Position numbers and translations under genes: made by a program. Below, in pieces: positions 45,414-57,989 of a stretch of 64,000 nt of DNA; positions within the stretch are counted from its first letter, which is position 1; every line of letters starts with the position of its first letter. The notes below the pieces were generated by a model, which worked only from the letters and a program-made list of their open reading frames with translations, was not told where the DNA came from and did not search any database. Source of the stretch: Chamaea fasciata (taxonomy: Eukaryota; Chordata; Aves; Passeriformes; Sylviidae); contig JARCOQ010000005.1 of assembly GCA_029207755.1 (NCBI GenBank), positions 61,453,414-61,517,413 on the forward strand. The letters are read 5' to 3'.

Positions 45414-46395
45414 TAGTAAATTATTCTGTCAGAGAATTTACACTGGAAAAATTATTGTAATTTGAATAATGACCTTCTTTCCCTCATGTAGGAATCCCGC
45501 AGCAGATAGAGTGTATTTATATTTAGTGGTATGGAGAATTAGATAACAAAAATTTTAAAGCTGAGGAACACAGTTCTGTCTTTCACTACGGTTCTCTCTC
45601 GACCTGTGTGAAATTAAATAGTTGCTATGATATTTGAAAATTAATCTTCAAGATGTCATTAAAAACATTATTTTCTTTCTTTGCGGGTAAGACTATGATA
45701 GCTTCTGTACTATGTCACAGTTATGAGTAAGTGACTATACTACATTTTACTACTGGCTGTTCCTAATCTGTTTTTTCGCTTTTTCACTAGTGCTGATCCT
45801 TGTTGTTTCAGTACAATTGAGGGTACAGTTTGCTGCAATTCCTGATAGGAAGGAGTCCTAGAGGGGAAGAGGAAATGCCTTAAGACTTGATACACTAAAA
45901 ACACAGCGAGTAAAAATACAGCCTGTATTAGGATGTAGTTCCTTTTGTTCCCACAATAACTTCCCATTAGAAATTTGGGGGTTCTCATGTTGTGTTAATG
46001 ATTCAACATTGTTATCAGGCCTGATGTGCTCTTCTGCTTAGTCACTGCCTGAACTCTCCACCATTCTGTGAGTTTTCCTGCTGTGAAATCTTGCCTGTGA
46101 AAACTTTGTAAGGTCTAAATGCAATAATTAAACTTTAATCACAAAAGAATTTCCATCCCACATGACTCAATGCATGTTTAGAACAGTGGTGTGATGTGGT
46201 TGGTGCCAGCCTTGGGATGGAACCACAGCTTGGAGACACCAGGGGTTCCCCATGGCCCTTTTCTTGCAGCCCTGCCTGGGACAGGCACACCCACGTGTCA
46301 TGAGAACAAGAGCGCCCAACATGTAGAGGGCTCTACCCAGTGGGTTCCTTAGGCCTGGAACAAGATCTAATGCTATTAACTTTGAAAGAGCTTCT

Positions 46396-46420
46396 AAAAG
46401 TCAAACTAATTTTGACTTTT
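46396..46420. repeat. Perfect 10-bp inverted repeat, 5-nt loop
   Basis: AAAAGTCAAA and TTTGACTTTT are separated by CTAAT. A second TTTGACTTT overlaps the right arm. Confidence 0.85.
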
Positions 46421-48307
46421 GACTTTGTTTTCTCTGCCTCTTTCTCCTTTTGTTTTATTTTGGGCAGGTGTTACCATGTCTGGGCTCCGTGGGCTCACGA
46501 TGAGAATATTTAAAATTTTAGCAAAACTGTAGTTGTGTTTTTTCTTAATATCTGGAGACACTGTTATTAATATTGGGAATTTAAAGCCTTGTAAGAATGT
46601 TTTTCTTTATACAAACTGTGGAAAAATAGCTACTTATTAAATGAAGTTACATATTAGAATATTTATTAATTTATTTATACTTGCATAATTTGGTTTATGA
46701 GATAATACAACTTTTAAATAGTTAGTTGGTTTTATCACATTTTGACATCTGCCAAAATAATTTGATAAATTTGCCACAAGCTCCCTGATATTTTTGCTCA
46801 AAAGAGTTAGTTTTCTTCATTCTTTGCTGCCAGACAGGTCATGTATCTCTTCAGGCCTGAAGAATTTCTATCAGCTATTTAAATGCAAGGCCACAAAGAG
46901 AAAGCCAGACTCAGGCTGCAGCAGGCTGAGCCGGGGTGATTCAGGACCAAAGGAGCTGCAGCACATAATTAAACAGTAACTGCACCCTGCTCCAGGCTTT
47001 ATGTGTGGCAGTGTAAACTGGCTGCTTTTCCCGTCAGAAAGGGGAATGTGCGGTTATCCGAGACACTGCGCGAACAAGGGCGATGAAAATGGTTATTGAG
47101 TGACGCTTTAAAAGTTGGAGTTTTTTTCTACTACTTAGGCAGGGAATTTGCCTAAAGATGGCTGCTGCCAGTTCCCTGCTGCCGAGGGAAGAGGATGCAT
47201 CCCAGCTTCCCAGCTCTCAGTGCCGGCAGGAAAAGAAAGGGCAGAGCTGGGCATCGGTCTCCCCTTGGCGCTAATGGCAGCCGCCTTTGCTTGTACTCCC
47301 TGCAGCTGGGCTCAGAGCCAAGGGAATTATATACAGCCATGGCTGTGTGCTGAAAGGAGGAGGAGGATGTAGGGTAATCTTTCCCAGGGCTTCTTGCACC
47401 TCTCTCTGATGTTGCCCTCGGCAGAAACTTTCTCTTCACCTGTAAGACAGCTCTCAGTGCTAAAACGGGACTGGAGAGCTCATTTTTAGGGCAGTTAAAG
47501 AAATCTGGCACAAAGCAGCCATATCCTTCTCTTGGCCCTTAGACAAGGAGGTGATACATCCCCACCCCATGCAGCTGAGCAGCACAAGCAGGAAAAGCCT
47601 CCGAATTGGAGTCACCACCGGCTTGTCGGTTTGTAACTGAGCGGGGGCTGATCTCACAGCACGGGCCCTGCTGGCAGGTTTTACATCGTGGTGTCAGCAG
47701 CCTTACAGTGATTTTTAAACAAGGCTGTGTTGAATTTGATGGGAGGAGAAATATCCTTTAAAAATCTACTGCCAACAAGTGGGGTTTTTGATTGTTTTCA
47801 GAGAAGTACCTCAAAGGAGCAGGCTGTGTGGCTGTGAGGCTTCTTAGGCACAAGTGTGATGATGATTGAGGAAGATGCACACAGGAACGTACTTATATTG
47901 ATGAAGACAGCACTGCAGCATGTTCCTACTGTGAATACGTGGGGAGGAGAATAGTCTGGAGCTGCCACAACACTGCCTGAAAACCACAAGCACACCAAGC
48001 AACGGTACCTGGAGTCTTGTGGCAGGGCCTGCGAATCAGCTCTGGAGGGCTCTCAGCACATCCTTTCTGAGGTTCTGCATAGGTGCCTTTGCCCTTTTGT
48101 TCACATGGCAGTGGAGGGGCTGTGTACAGAGGAATATGCACAAGTTTAGGCAGCTGCCTCGGTCTAAAAAGCGTTTTTCCTGCAGGATGTATTTGGCCAT
48201 GACTATTCGTTTGTTTATTGGCATCTAGTGCTGAAGTGAAGTCAAACCAACTTTTATCCTCTATAAACCAGAGGGGTACCTTTCCCAAGACACTGGGTTC
48301 CTGCTTT

Positions 48308-48332
48308 CCCTTCAAGCCTGCTGCTTGAAGGG
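48308..48332. repeat. Perfect 10-bp inverted repeat, 5-nt loop
   Basis: CCCTTCAAGC and GCTTGAAGGG are separated by CTGCT. GGGCTTTTGC repeats twice just downstream. GC-containing stem in RFX4 intron 1. Confidence 0.85.
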
Positions 48333-49541
48333 CTTTTGCCCTTTGTGATGGGCTTTTGCTGGCTGGCAGACTTAGCCTGGTGTCTGGTGGGGGGGGCTTA
48401 TGGAAAGGAATCTGGAGCCATTTCCATGTCTTTGAAGGTGTTTCTGGCTCTGGCAGTTTGCTGACAGCAAGGCCTGTTTCCCCTTATTTCTTGTGCATCT
48501 CTTCACTCAGTGGGGTTGTTTCCTGTTGTAACTTGCAGAGCTGCCTTGCAACCTTCCCATCTATCCCTTCCTTTTCTTGCTTTGACCACAGGGAGCTCTC
48601 TGATCATAAACTCATTTCTGCACATGTTCACGCCCTTGAAAAATAGTCTTATGGAGGACGTCAGTTTATTGTAGCAATACCCAGGGATTTAGGCAAACTC
48701 AAGAACTCATATTTCATACTTTGTCCAAGGAAACACATAAGAAGGTGTAACTTTTGCCCTGAAGACCTGTAACAGTATATTCTGCTGAGCCTGATGCATC
48801 CTCTAAAGTCATCAGGGGATGTAAGTTATAGTTTCCAGAGGAACAGGGGATTCAAATCAATGTAATGCTGTAGGTAACTCATCTGACTGGCGGGAATGAA
48901 TTGAAAACCAGGGAGGAACAGGAGTGGTTGCATTTGCACTGTGGGGTGACAAAGGTTTGAGCAGCTCAGTGGCTGCTGACTTGCTACGTTAGACTTGTAC
49001 CAGTGAGGAAAAGATCTCAGTAGTGCCTGGGACTCCACCAGTATGAACGAGATTGTAGGACTGGGCTTCACAGCACTGTTTGATCCTCGATTTAACCAAA
49101 ATTCACATGAATGATTGATTTTATACCCATTAAGATTTCTTCCAAAACCAGCGGGAATACTCGAGGATGTAAGCCTTTGCCAGACTAAGACTTGGAAACT
49201 AGTGCAATTTCCATGTTTCACTTGATTTTTATGTTTTAATGTATCGTGTGATGAGGGACAGAATACCCTGAGGACCTTTGTTTTGTACACAGACGTGTTT
49301 CAGCCTCTGTAGTTTAAAAGCAATGCCCCCCCACAAAATGAAACAAGAAAGCAACAGTTAAGTTGGAAAGCAAGGAAGGATTTTCTTGCTAAATATCCTC
49401 AGACCAAGCACATTTTAATAGAAATGTGAAAGATCACTATCTGTTGATTGCTGGCACTTTAGATTTATCTGTTGCAAGTTTATATTTTATGCAAAGGCAA
49501 ACAAACAAAAAGGTTTGTGGGTTTTTTGGTTTTTTTTGCAG

Positions 49542-49628
49542 AGAGTTGGATTGAACGATGTCTCAATGAAAGTGAAAACAAACGTTATTCCAGTCACACC
49601 TCTCTGGGGAACGTTTCTAACGATGAAA
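49542..49628 (+). CDS. RFX4: RFX4 coding exon 2
   Basis: Completes the split Glu codon, then reads [20 protein letters not shown] followed by LGNVSNDE and the first base of an Asn codon. This is the N-terminal region shared by RFX4 isoforms, before the DNA-binding domain. The exon is 87 nt, so skipping it would keep the frame. The acceptor follows a long T-tract (TTTTTTTTGCAG). GCAGAGAG also offers AG acceptors 2 and 4 nt downstream, which would shift the frame. The donor is GTAAGT at 49629. Phase 1 at both ends matches the exons on either side. Confidence 0.96.
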
Positions 49629-50507
49629 GTAAGTAACTTGTCATTCATTTAAAGTGAGTGTGAACATGTCCAAGTGCTCATTTCCTGCTGTGTATGTTGC
49701 TACAGCTCGATTAAATTTTTAGTACTGTGTATCTTAGAGTCAACTCACTTGACATATTCAATAGTTTTTCAAATTTTTTTTCTGGAATATTTAATTTTTT
49801 TTAAAGGAAATAATACTGTTTTTTGGTTAAAACAATCAGAAGAATTTGTGTGTCACTGAGTAAAGTTTGGATGACCACTAAAATGTGCTGTTAGTATCAG
49901 CTTAGAAGAAAAACCACCTGTTTTGCTTTTCACTGGCGAACACCATGTGGTCAAACATAGGAAAAATGTGCTGTTTTCCAACACTACTATATCAAAACAT
50001 AAATGAAAAAAAAACTTTCCTAAAGAATTAAACAATCATGAGATTAAAAAATCACTTACTCATGATATTGCTTTCTTTTTTAGTGAAAGAGAGAAAACAA
50101 TTATTAATCTGATTTTAAAATAACTTTTTTTTTCTTTTCTAGTGATAGTAATTTTAGAGCTTGATTTTTAACAATAGCAGGAAATCAAAATGACTTCAAA
50201 GTAGATTAAAATAATGAACTTGTTTATTTTTTAAATTTCAAGACAATTTCTAGCTTACCATTTAGTTTTCCCTGTTTATGCAATTTCTGTTCTGCTTAAT
50301 TTGGCTAAAGCAAAATATTCTTTGTGCTACTTTTCCTCTCAGGACTTCATATATTCACATTACAAGACATTAATGCAGATTGAATTCTTTAATTCAGTAA
50401 CTAGTAATTTACATTTCATAAATATGTGTTTAGAAACTGTATTTTAAATAACTTCAATGCTGCAATTCCCTTTTACATTTTTTCCACTTTAAGAGAATTA
50501 TTTATTT

Positions 50508-50515
50508 TGACGTCA
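50508..50515. promoter_or_regulatory. RFX4: Palindromic CRE (TGACGTCA)
   Basis: A full CREB/ATF site, TGACGTCA, followed by CGG, within an otherwise AT-rich intron. CpG inside such DNA is usually lost by deamination, so its presence is mildly notable. Confidence 0.4.
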
Positions 50516-53500
50516 CGGTAAAATTACATGCCTTGTAGCACAATGTTGTAATGGATCAAGAAATTTGCTGTATTGGGGTCTTACTCTCATTTGTCTAAGG
50601 ATATATTTTGAGGGAATATTTCTGAAGGAGAAGGAAGATGTTAGTAGAAAATGATATTTATTCATGACTCCCAAGCTAAGAACAGTGGACAAGAACCTTT
50701 AAAGATAGACAACAAAACTGGGAGAGGGCTTTTCTGTTTTTAAAAAATAAGGAATAGAAATTAATTTATCTTTAAAAAATTGTAGTGGATTGTAGTGAAA
50801 ATACAAACAACAGCTTGTTAATTTGAATTTCATGAGAACCTGTGAGATATATAAAGTTCATCTCACTCTGACGCTACTGAGAAAGTGATGGAAGAAGTCT
50901 GTAATGAATGAGATGTGTCTTCAGACTCTTAATAGGGTCAGAATTCAGGATTGCTAAATGTGCTTTAAATATGAGCGTGAGGAACTTCCACGTAGCTGGG
51001 GCTAGTAAAATGAGGACCTGTGGGGTTAATAGGAGCAGGTGTTTCAGACAGTGGCATTGAGGAGATGGGATGGTGGCTCATTCTGTTTTCTGGTTCTGGA
51101 ATTAAGGGCCAAGGAATGATAATGAAAGGCAGTGAATTTAGAACGGATAAAACAAATACATAAATGAATTTGTTCCACTATTCGTGTGCAGAAGACATTG
51201 TCACAGCATATAATGGAAACCCAAATGAGAGGCAGAGCTGATTTTATCTAGCTTCCTTCTTAATAGCCAGTTCTTCCAGATGCTTCCTTTGCACAGATTA
51301 CCAGCATTTCTGCAGTGCAGATAAGAGAATTAATCCACCTGAAAAGTCATCCCTGTTCTGAGGGGGAGGTGAGGGAGGGGAGAAGGTGAAGAGCAAGAAG
51401 CAGGAAAGCAAAATAAGCCACCGCAATAACCTGTGAAATCCAGAGCAAACTAGAAGTTTCACTGTAGAAATCATTGTCCTCCATGCTCCTTTCTAGACTT
51501 CCAGTTCTTTCTAACATTTTTCTATTACTTCCCAAACACCAATGAAGAAATTTCCAAACCACTGTGTCATTCTCTGTCCAGCCTCTGTCATACAGTTACA
51601 AACAAAGCAGGAGGCAAAATGTTTTGAGAAAACCCACATAAGCCTATTTGAATTCTTCAGAACGGTGATCAAATTGCTGTTGTCAGTATAGGTCCAATTT
51701 TCATCTGCAACCAAAAAAAAAGTTTAATCCACCTTCCTCTTGACTAGCTTTTTGTCTCTACATACATGAGATAGCTGTTGGCTGAACTACCAGAGAAAAT
51801 GTGGGTCTGGTTTTCAGTTGGGGTGAGCTTTTTTTTGGTCTTGGCTCTACTGAAGATTATGAGAACTTGTGCTGTGAACCGATAAAGTTCTTACTGGGCA
51901 TAATGCTTGCTCTTGTGACCATTTTTTTTCCTGGATGATTTTAGAGTTCATAGGGTTTTAGGACAGGAATAGTAGTTTTGTTGGTCTCCTTTTCTACAGC
52001 TGCAGTATGCTACAGAGCCACACTTGAGGCCACAGGGGTCCTTTGCAATCTTCCATTCTTACCCAGCTATCCTCTTGAACTTGCATTACACTGGGAAAGG
52101 AAGTAATGACTCATGTGCACGGATTCACATCATCTCTGTGCTTCCTGGGGTGCTTCTTACCCTTTTGGAACATTTTATGACCTCTTCCAAACCACAACTT
52201 TTACATTCTGAGATAAAAATTATCACTAAATTTTATTTCACTTTCCAGCTTTTAAAACGTTTTTCCTGCTGCCACTTCCACATTCCATGTTAGTCGAAAG
52301 ATTCACAGGAAAAGGGAATGGTACAACCTTGTAGCCAATAATTAAAAAAACCAACTCTGTAACATTTTCTGAGTACTGTGCATTGAACCATATTATCCAA
52401 ATTGAAATAGAGGTCTGGAAGAACACAAATACACATTTACGAAAGTTTCAACTTCTGTTTCCTGGGGAAGGAGTCATGATGTTTCTTGATGAAGTGGAAG
52501 GCTTGCTTGTCCAAATTTTCACGCTTGTTTGGAAATGTGAATGTGTAGACTTCCTATGAAATAAAAGAACATATTCAGACTACTTTTTGTGCTTCAAAAG
52601 TGGTGCTCAAAATCCATGTTCATACTGGCTGTAATGGACTTACCCAGCAGCTTTGTTTTTTGTTTGAACTAAACCTCTTATTCTTCAATTTAAAAAAAAT
52701 GTTTAAAAAAGAGCTACTTGTTTTCACTGAAACTTTCCCTGGAGAAAATTCTTTCTTTTTCAGTCATACCTACTCAGTGAGAATTATGCCCCCATGTTTC
52801 TCAGAGGATTTTAAAAAAATTCCACTGTTCTAAAAGGATGGAATACATGCTAATGAGCCTGAATCTCATTTATGGCTACATGTAAGTAAGAGACAAGGTA
52901 GCTTTGTACTATAATTTAATTTTGGCTAAGGCCTAGTCACTTCTGAGAACAGTCAGAATCTGACCTGCAGGAGGTACCGAGGAAGAGGATATTCTTCTGA
53001 AAAATGTGCAGCTACCTGAACTAAGGGATGGATTTTATCTATATAAAGACACTTACAGCATGTTAGCTCCTCAGTGCTTTTGAGTAACATGCAGACAGCA
53101 CTGGAACATAGAGGGCTCTCCAAATACCTCCACAGTGGAAAGAAGAACTTAGCTCCATTTTAGTTATGATGAACAGACTAACACCAGCACTTTACAAAAA
53201 AGGTGTGTCTTTGCTTTGGGTTGTTCCACTCTCTGTGTTGAAGGCAGCGGGCTCAAAGCTGCTGAGCACAGCTCCTGTTGTCTCCGTGTCTTGCACCAAG
53301 AAGTAAGAAATCCCTCAAGCTGTACCTAGAATCAGACAGCAAATATTAGAGGATACCACTGAGAGCTCTGGGAAGATACAAACATGCACAAGATACAAAC
53401 TGGACTCTACTTGAGTGACTTTGAAACAAAATTTTGGAAGTAAGATGGAGCGGGTAGCAGAGAAACTTCCATGGAGTTTGGGACAAAAGGATTTTCTGAT

Positions 53501-54659
53501 ATCTCTGGGAGCCAACAAATACTGTTTTTTTCTAAAACATTGTTAATTCTAGGTTTTATGATGTTTGAATGTGCCTTCTCTGCTGAGAGTTTCACTTGCA
53601 GTTGTCTAAGATATTATCTGCATTCAGTTTGGGATGAATACCAGGTTTTCCACCTAACCAGGTACCTTGAAGACCTCTTTCCTTGGAATGCTGGTAGTCC
53701 TCCTACTAGCAGCAGAGTGAGCACGCTAGATGGTTTTCTCCCTGAGGTGCTGTGTGGGAACACCTGCAACTGTGAATTAGGAACAAGATTTTTCCTTGTG
53801 ACTTCAAGCCCTTTTGGATTTGGCACAGTAGAATTGTCATGTCTCTTCTTTGACAGTGCCTCGAAGCAGGACTTCTTTTCAGTGGCTTTATTTACTTTTC
53901 CTACAAAATAGGTCGGATTTTAAAAGTACTGAATTTTAAAAGGTATGGCTTTATTTTAATCTACAGTGTTGTTTTGATTTGAATTGATAAAATGACAGGC
54001 CAAAAAGTAAAAAATGCTTTTTTCCCTTTCCTCTTTCATTCTAGACAAAGCGATCTGCTCTCAGACCTGAGTCAAGAGTTAAATATTCTCTACTTGATAT
54101 GGACACCATTAGGTGCCCTGCTGCCAGCTAAAATATAAAGTGTAGGGATATTTAACATTTTCTGCTAGTCAATTATCTGATGAGATTATATTGTTAAAAT
54201 AGACAAGGTAGAATTAAGAGCTTGTACATGTAATACTGAAAATCTGCATTTCTAGGTCCCATCTATTCCCGTACCATCTGCAATGCTTTCCATCTTTTCA
54301 ATAGAAAAAGTGAAAGTTTGGCTGGCAGTTGATGCATTGGCACAGAGCAAAGTTGCACTATTTTCTTGTACAGGGATTTGATTTTGGGGTGACAAGCGCT
54401 AACTCTGAAAAATTTAGCTTTGTTGAAAATCCAGTTGTTCAATGGAAATTAATGCTTAAAGAAATTTTCCGAGTTACAGTTGAAGTTCGTCCTTCTCCTT
54501 TTTGGTTTTAAGGGACAGTTATGGGAGGATGCTGAGGAGTTTTGAAGGATCCCCAGGAAACAAAGATATCTGAGGAAGGAGACATAAATTGCAGTTTATG
54601 GCCTAATTGTCAGTTTGTGTTGTTAAAACAATTCCTTAGGTGGGAGGAGCAGAGTAGGG

Positions 54660-55340
54660 CTGGCGTGAAGTGTGTCTGAGCGCAGGTCAGGTGCAGCACC
54701 GGCTCACAGGAGCTCGCTCTTGATGGAAGTGAAAAACAGCCGCGGGGGGGAACGGAAGGGGTGTAGAGAAATTGTGTGACTTCCATATTGACTTGATGTT
54801 TGATGTCTGCCACGTATCCAGAGGGGAATTCAGCCACGCTGGCACAGGTGGAAGCCGTGCCGTGACAGGTCCTTGTGCGGGCGGGGCGGCAGCCACGGCC
54901 GCTCGGCATTCAGGCTCCGTGTGCTGCACGCCGGCCGCCTGCTTAGGAAAAACAAACGAAACCCACAATTTAGAAGCGATTTGAGATGTGTGTGTTGGTC
55001 CTGTGCGCTGAATAAAAGCGGGCCCTGAAAGGCAGGGAGGGAGTGTGCGGCCCAATAATTAGAGGCCCATTGTCATGCAGATGCAGGAGGGGGGCTGCGC
55101 TGGGGGTCCGCGGGGAGCAGCGGGATGGGATTTCCTGGCGCTCAGGGGAGCGGCCGCAGGATAAAGGAGGTTCGGCTGGCACAGCTTCCGTGGGTAAGGC
55201 AAGAAATCCTGGGGGACGAGGGCTGCACGCAGAGCCGTCCAAGCTGGGACGCGTTATTTGTTATTTATTTGTGTGCGTGGGTTCCCGGGACGGCACAAAA
55301 GGCCTCCCAAGAGGGTCTGATGTTCAGAGGAGATAGCCCG
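54660..55340. promoter_or_regulatory. RFX4: GC-rich island in RFX4 intron 2
   Basis: About 680 bp with much higher GC and CpG than the flanking intron. The centre (55010-55090) has an AT-containing core reading AATAATTAGAGG, then CCCATTGTCATGCAGATG. It could be an intronic enhancer or an alternative promoter. No first exon that would splice to the exon at 56364 is recognised. The frames across it are GC-driven. Confidence 0.4.
55068..55082 (+). promoter_or_regulatory. RFX4: SOX-POU composite-like motif
   Basis: CATTGTCATGCAGAT differs at one base (G for A) from CATTGTCATGCAAAT, the type of composite bound by SOX2 with a POU factor. A TAATTAG core is 11 bp upstream. It lies in the GC island of RFX4 intron 2. 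RFX4 is active in SOX2-positive neural progenitors, so the site is plausible; binding is inferred. Confidence 0.45.
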
Positions 55341-56363
55341 GCTCCCGTAAGATCCAGAATTCTAAAGGCTCGCTTAAATAACTTCTGAAAGTTAATTACA
55401 TGGAGCAATGCGACTTGCAGCGTGGTGTACAGGTTTACCTCATTGTTTAGGTATCAAAGCCATCTATGCTGAATGCTTTCAGCGGGGACAAAGCTGTTAA
55501 AATCTCAAAATGTGTTGGATACAACACTGTTTCCCAAAGAATACCCTTCTGGAGCTGCTGACCGTGCTCCACTCAGCTTTCACCCAGGAATGTTCCATAT
55601 GTTTAACAAAACACGATTTAGTTGGAATTATTCTATAGGTATTTCTAAATTGTTTCAAAAGAATAAATGCAAACTAGAAAGAATCTAATATTTGAAGTTT
55701 TATTCTAATTACCTTTTTCTTTATCCATCTTTTATCGAAATTTTTGGAAAGTCAGCAAATCAGAGTTGCATTGGAAGTAGCTAATGGGGAAAATGGTCAG
55801 AGAAATCACCTGAAAAGGAATAAAGTATATTACAGGATATACACTTCTTCTCATTCAGAATTAATCTCTGTAAATTTACAAACATCTAATATTTACCTTA
55901 TGGTAGGATCAAACAATGGGTGCACCCCATTATTTTAAAAGCCTTATCCAATATAAAACTTCTGGAAGGCAACAGTTGCCTTTTAGCGAGTGAAACTGTT
56001 TACATGTTCTGGCATGCTGGAAAAGATCTAAAAGTTGCTCTTTTTCTATATTAATTTATCCTTTTTAGTGTCAATAGTCCTAGGCACCATTCTGCTCCTG
56101 CTATCAGTGAGATTTGCAGGGTTTAGTGCCTTAAGCAGTGTCTACAGATGGTAGTTTAGGGAACATATTTCCATATTTACCAACATTTCCAAAATTTTGA
56201 GAAAGCTTTGGCACTTGAGCACATTTAATTTTTTTAAAAAAATATTTTAATTAGTTTTAAAAAATCTTACCATTCAAAATCATTTCTTTTTATAAAACAG
56301 TTTATGAATTCCTGAGCAATTCCTGATGAAATTACATAGCTCTTTTTGTTTGTTTCTTAACAG

Positions 56364-56424
56364 ATGAGGAAAAAGAAAATAATAGAGCATCAAAACCGCA
56401 TTCAACTCCAGCTACACTGCAATG
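56364..56424 (+). CDS. RFX4: RFX4 coding exon 3
   Basis: Completes the split Asn codon, then reads [19 protein letters not shown] and TG of a Trp codon. This is the acidic, probably unstructured linker before the winged-helix DNA-binding domain. The acceptor is TTTGTTTCTTAACAG and the donor GTAAGA at 56425. At 61 nt (phase 1 in, phase 2 out), skipping it would break the frame. The exon starts ATGAGGAAAAAG, so in the overlapping frame it begins with Met and a basic run ([11 protein letters not shown]). Confidence 0.95.
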
Positions 56425-57989
56425 GTAAGATGCCTTTTAAAAAAATCAAGGAAACCTATTAGCATTTTTTTTCTTATATGTGTTCCAGATGAGGGAATAG
56501 ACTCTTGGCCACCTTAGAGTTCTAAAGATACTTTCACTGTAAGTGTTTAATGTGCCCGTTTGTACCCTGTACAGCATTTCTCAACAAAGGTCTCACAGGG
56601 TTTGTTTGAACAGAGGAAACTTCTGATACAATTTAGAAAATCTACTTAACATATTTATTTGCCACCGTGCCAGCTGATTGTTTTTGGTTTGTCATCATTG
56701 TTACATTTACTACAAAAATAAAACTGGTACTGAGGGTTTTCTTTTTCAAGACTCACATTTGTTTCCGTGTCTGATGAAGGTCATCCTTACCAACTGTTTT
56801 ACTGACACGAGATCTCTGTAATTTAGTGTAGAAGACAAAAAGAAAGAGTTTGAGGTTTGATTAATTTATCAAAATCCCCTTGCTAAGTTAGCGAGGAGAA
56901 AAAAAAGGAAGGGTAATTAGAAAGAGAGAGAGGATAGTTTGATGGTTATTCTACAGTGCTATAAAAAATAAACAAGTGCTGTTCCCTGTGATTTGCAGCA
57001 GTGTTAGCAGTGTTCCAGTCTGCATGTTCTGTAATGTGTTCCTATAATTCTGACATCCTTTGCTGTAAGTCATCTCTTAGATTTTTGTTGACTTTTGCCT
57101 CAGTTAAGGTTTTTAATTCGTCTTTAGATTTCTTAATACTGTAAGTGATCAAGTATCTTTCGAGAGTTTCCGTGTATCTGGCAGAAGACAGCTGTTACAG
57201 CAAAGCCTCTGAGCACACTTATCTGAAATCCCATAGTTTTTAGCTTGTCTTAAGCCTTTTTAAAGAAAGGCCTTTACTTTATCCATAAGTACCTGAAGTA
57301 CTTCTTGTACTTTCTGGATGAAAACATAAGATTATTGGTAAAAAAATGTGACTTTTTAAAAGTAAAATGTTAGCAAACTTCTTTCTCTGCTTCTGTCAGT
57401 CTTTTGGGAGATTTCACTGAAAAAAAAAAAAACAGAAGAAAATTCATTCAGTGTGTTTTACTCCATTTTTTCTGCCTGTGAAATGACATGATTCTGTGAA
57501 ATATACATAAAAATTATTTGGGTTATTTCTTCTATATTTGATTTTTAAAGTTGATTGGTGAGGTTTTTAGACCAAAAAAAATGACCTGGTTTTGAATAGG
57601 TTGCTGCCGGTATTCAGAAACTTACATACACTTTCAGTGCAAATAATGAGATGGGCAAATATAAATAAAGGCATTTAGTTTGGAGCTATTGTTTCTTTGA
57701 ACCTATTTGTATCACGAAAGTCCTGTTTTTCAGAAGTTCAAGAAAAGTGAATGACTTTTCCTTAACAGACACTCAAGAAAGGGAGTAACTACAGATAGAG
57801 GGAAAATTATTAAAATAATAATGAAACGTCATAGTGGTATTTTATTATTTTTCATGATTCATTCCCACAGCTTCAATGCAGTTCAAACAGGATAATAAAG
57901 AACTATCTAGCTAGAATAAAATAGCAAGTAGGTCTCACCAGTCCCAGATTCAGAGCAGTGTTTATTTTGCAGTGAAGTCAGTTAAGAGC

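Larger units (their letters stand above)
30298..49541 (+). other. RFX4: RFX4 intron 1, 19.2 kb
   Basis: Runs from GTAAGT (30298) to TTTTTTTTGCAG (ends 49541). The first 3.3 kb is CpG-rich. Farther in are AT-rich islands with homeodomain-type motifs (32150-32455, 33880-34050, 34742-34755), simple T- or A-rich tracts, a pyrimidine-rich patch near 40200-40345, several perfect short hairpins and a sequence island near 47030-47130 that keeps CpGs. No protein-coding gene or recognised transposon is seen. Confidence 0.85.
49629..56363 (+). other. RFX4: RFX4 intron 2, 6.7 kb
   Basis: Runs from GTAAGT (49629) to TTTCTTAACAG (ends 56363). It is mostly AT-rich, with a palindromic CRE (50508) and a GC-rich island at about 54660-55340 that holds a SOX-POU-like composite. 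No extra exon is recognised. Confidence 0.88.

Noticed and set aside
45740..45988. Minus-strand 82-residue frame with a hydrophobic segment
   Set aside because: Its membrane-like run (ILIQAVFLLAVFLVYQVL) looks tempting, but there is no promoter, poly(A) signal or recognisable family. It is treated as chance in an intron.
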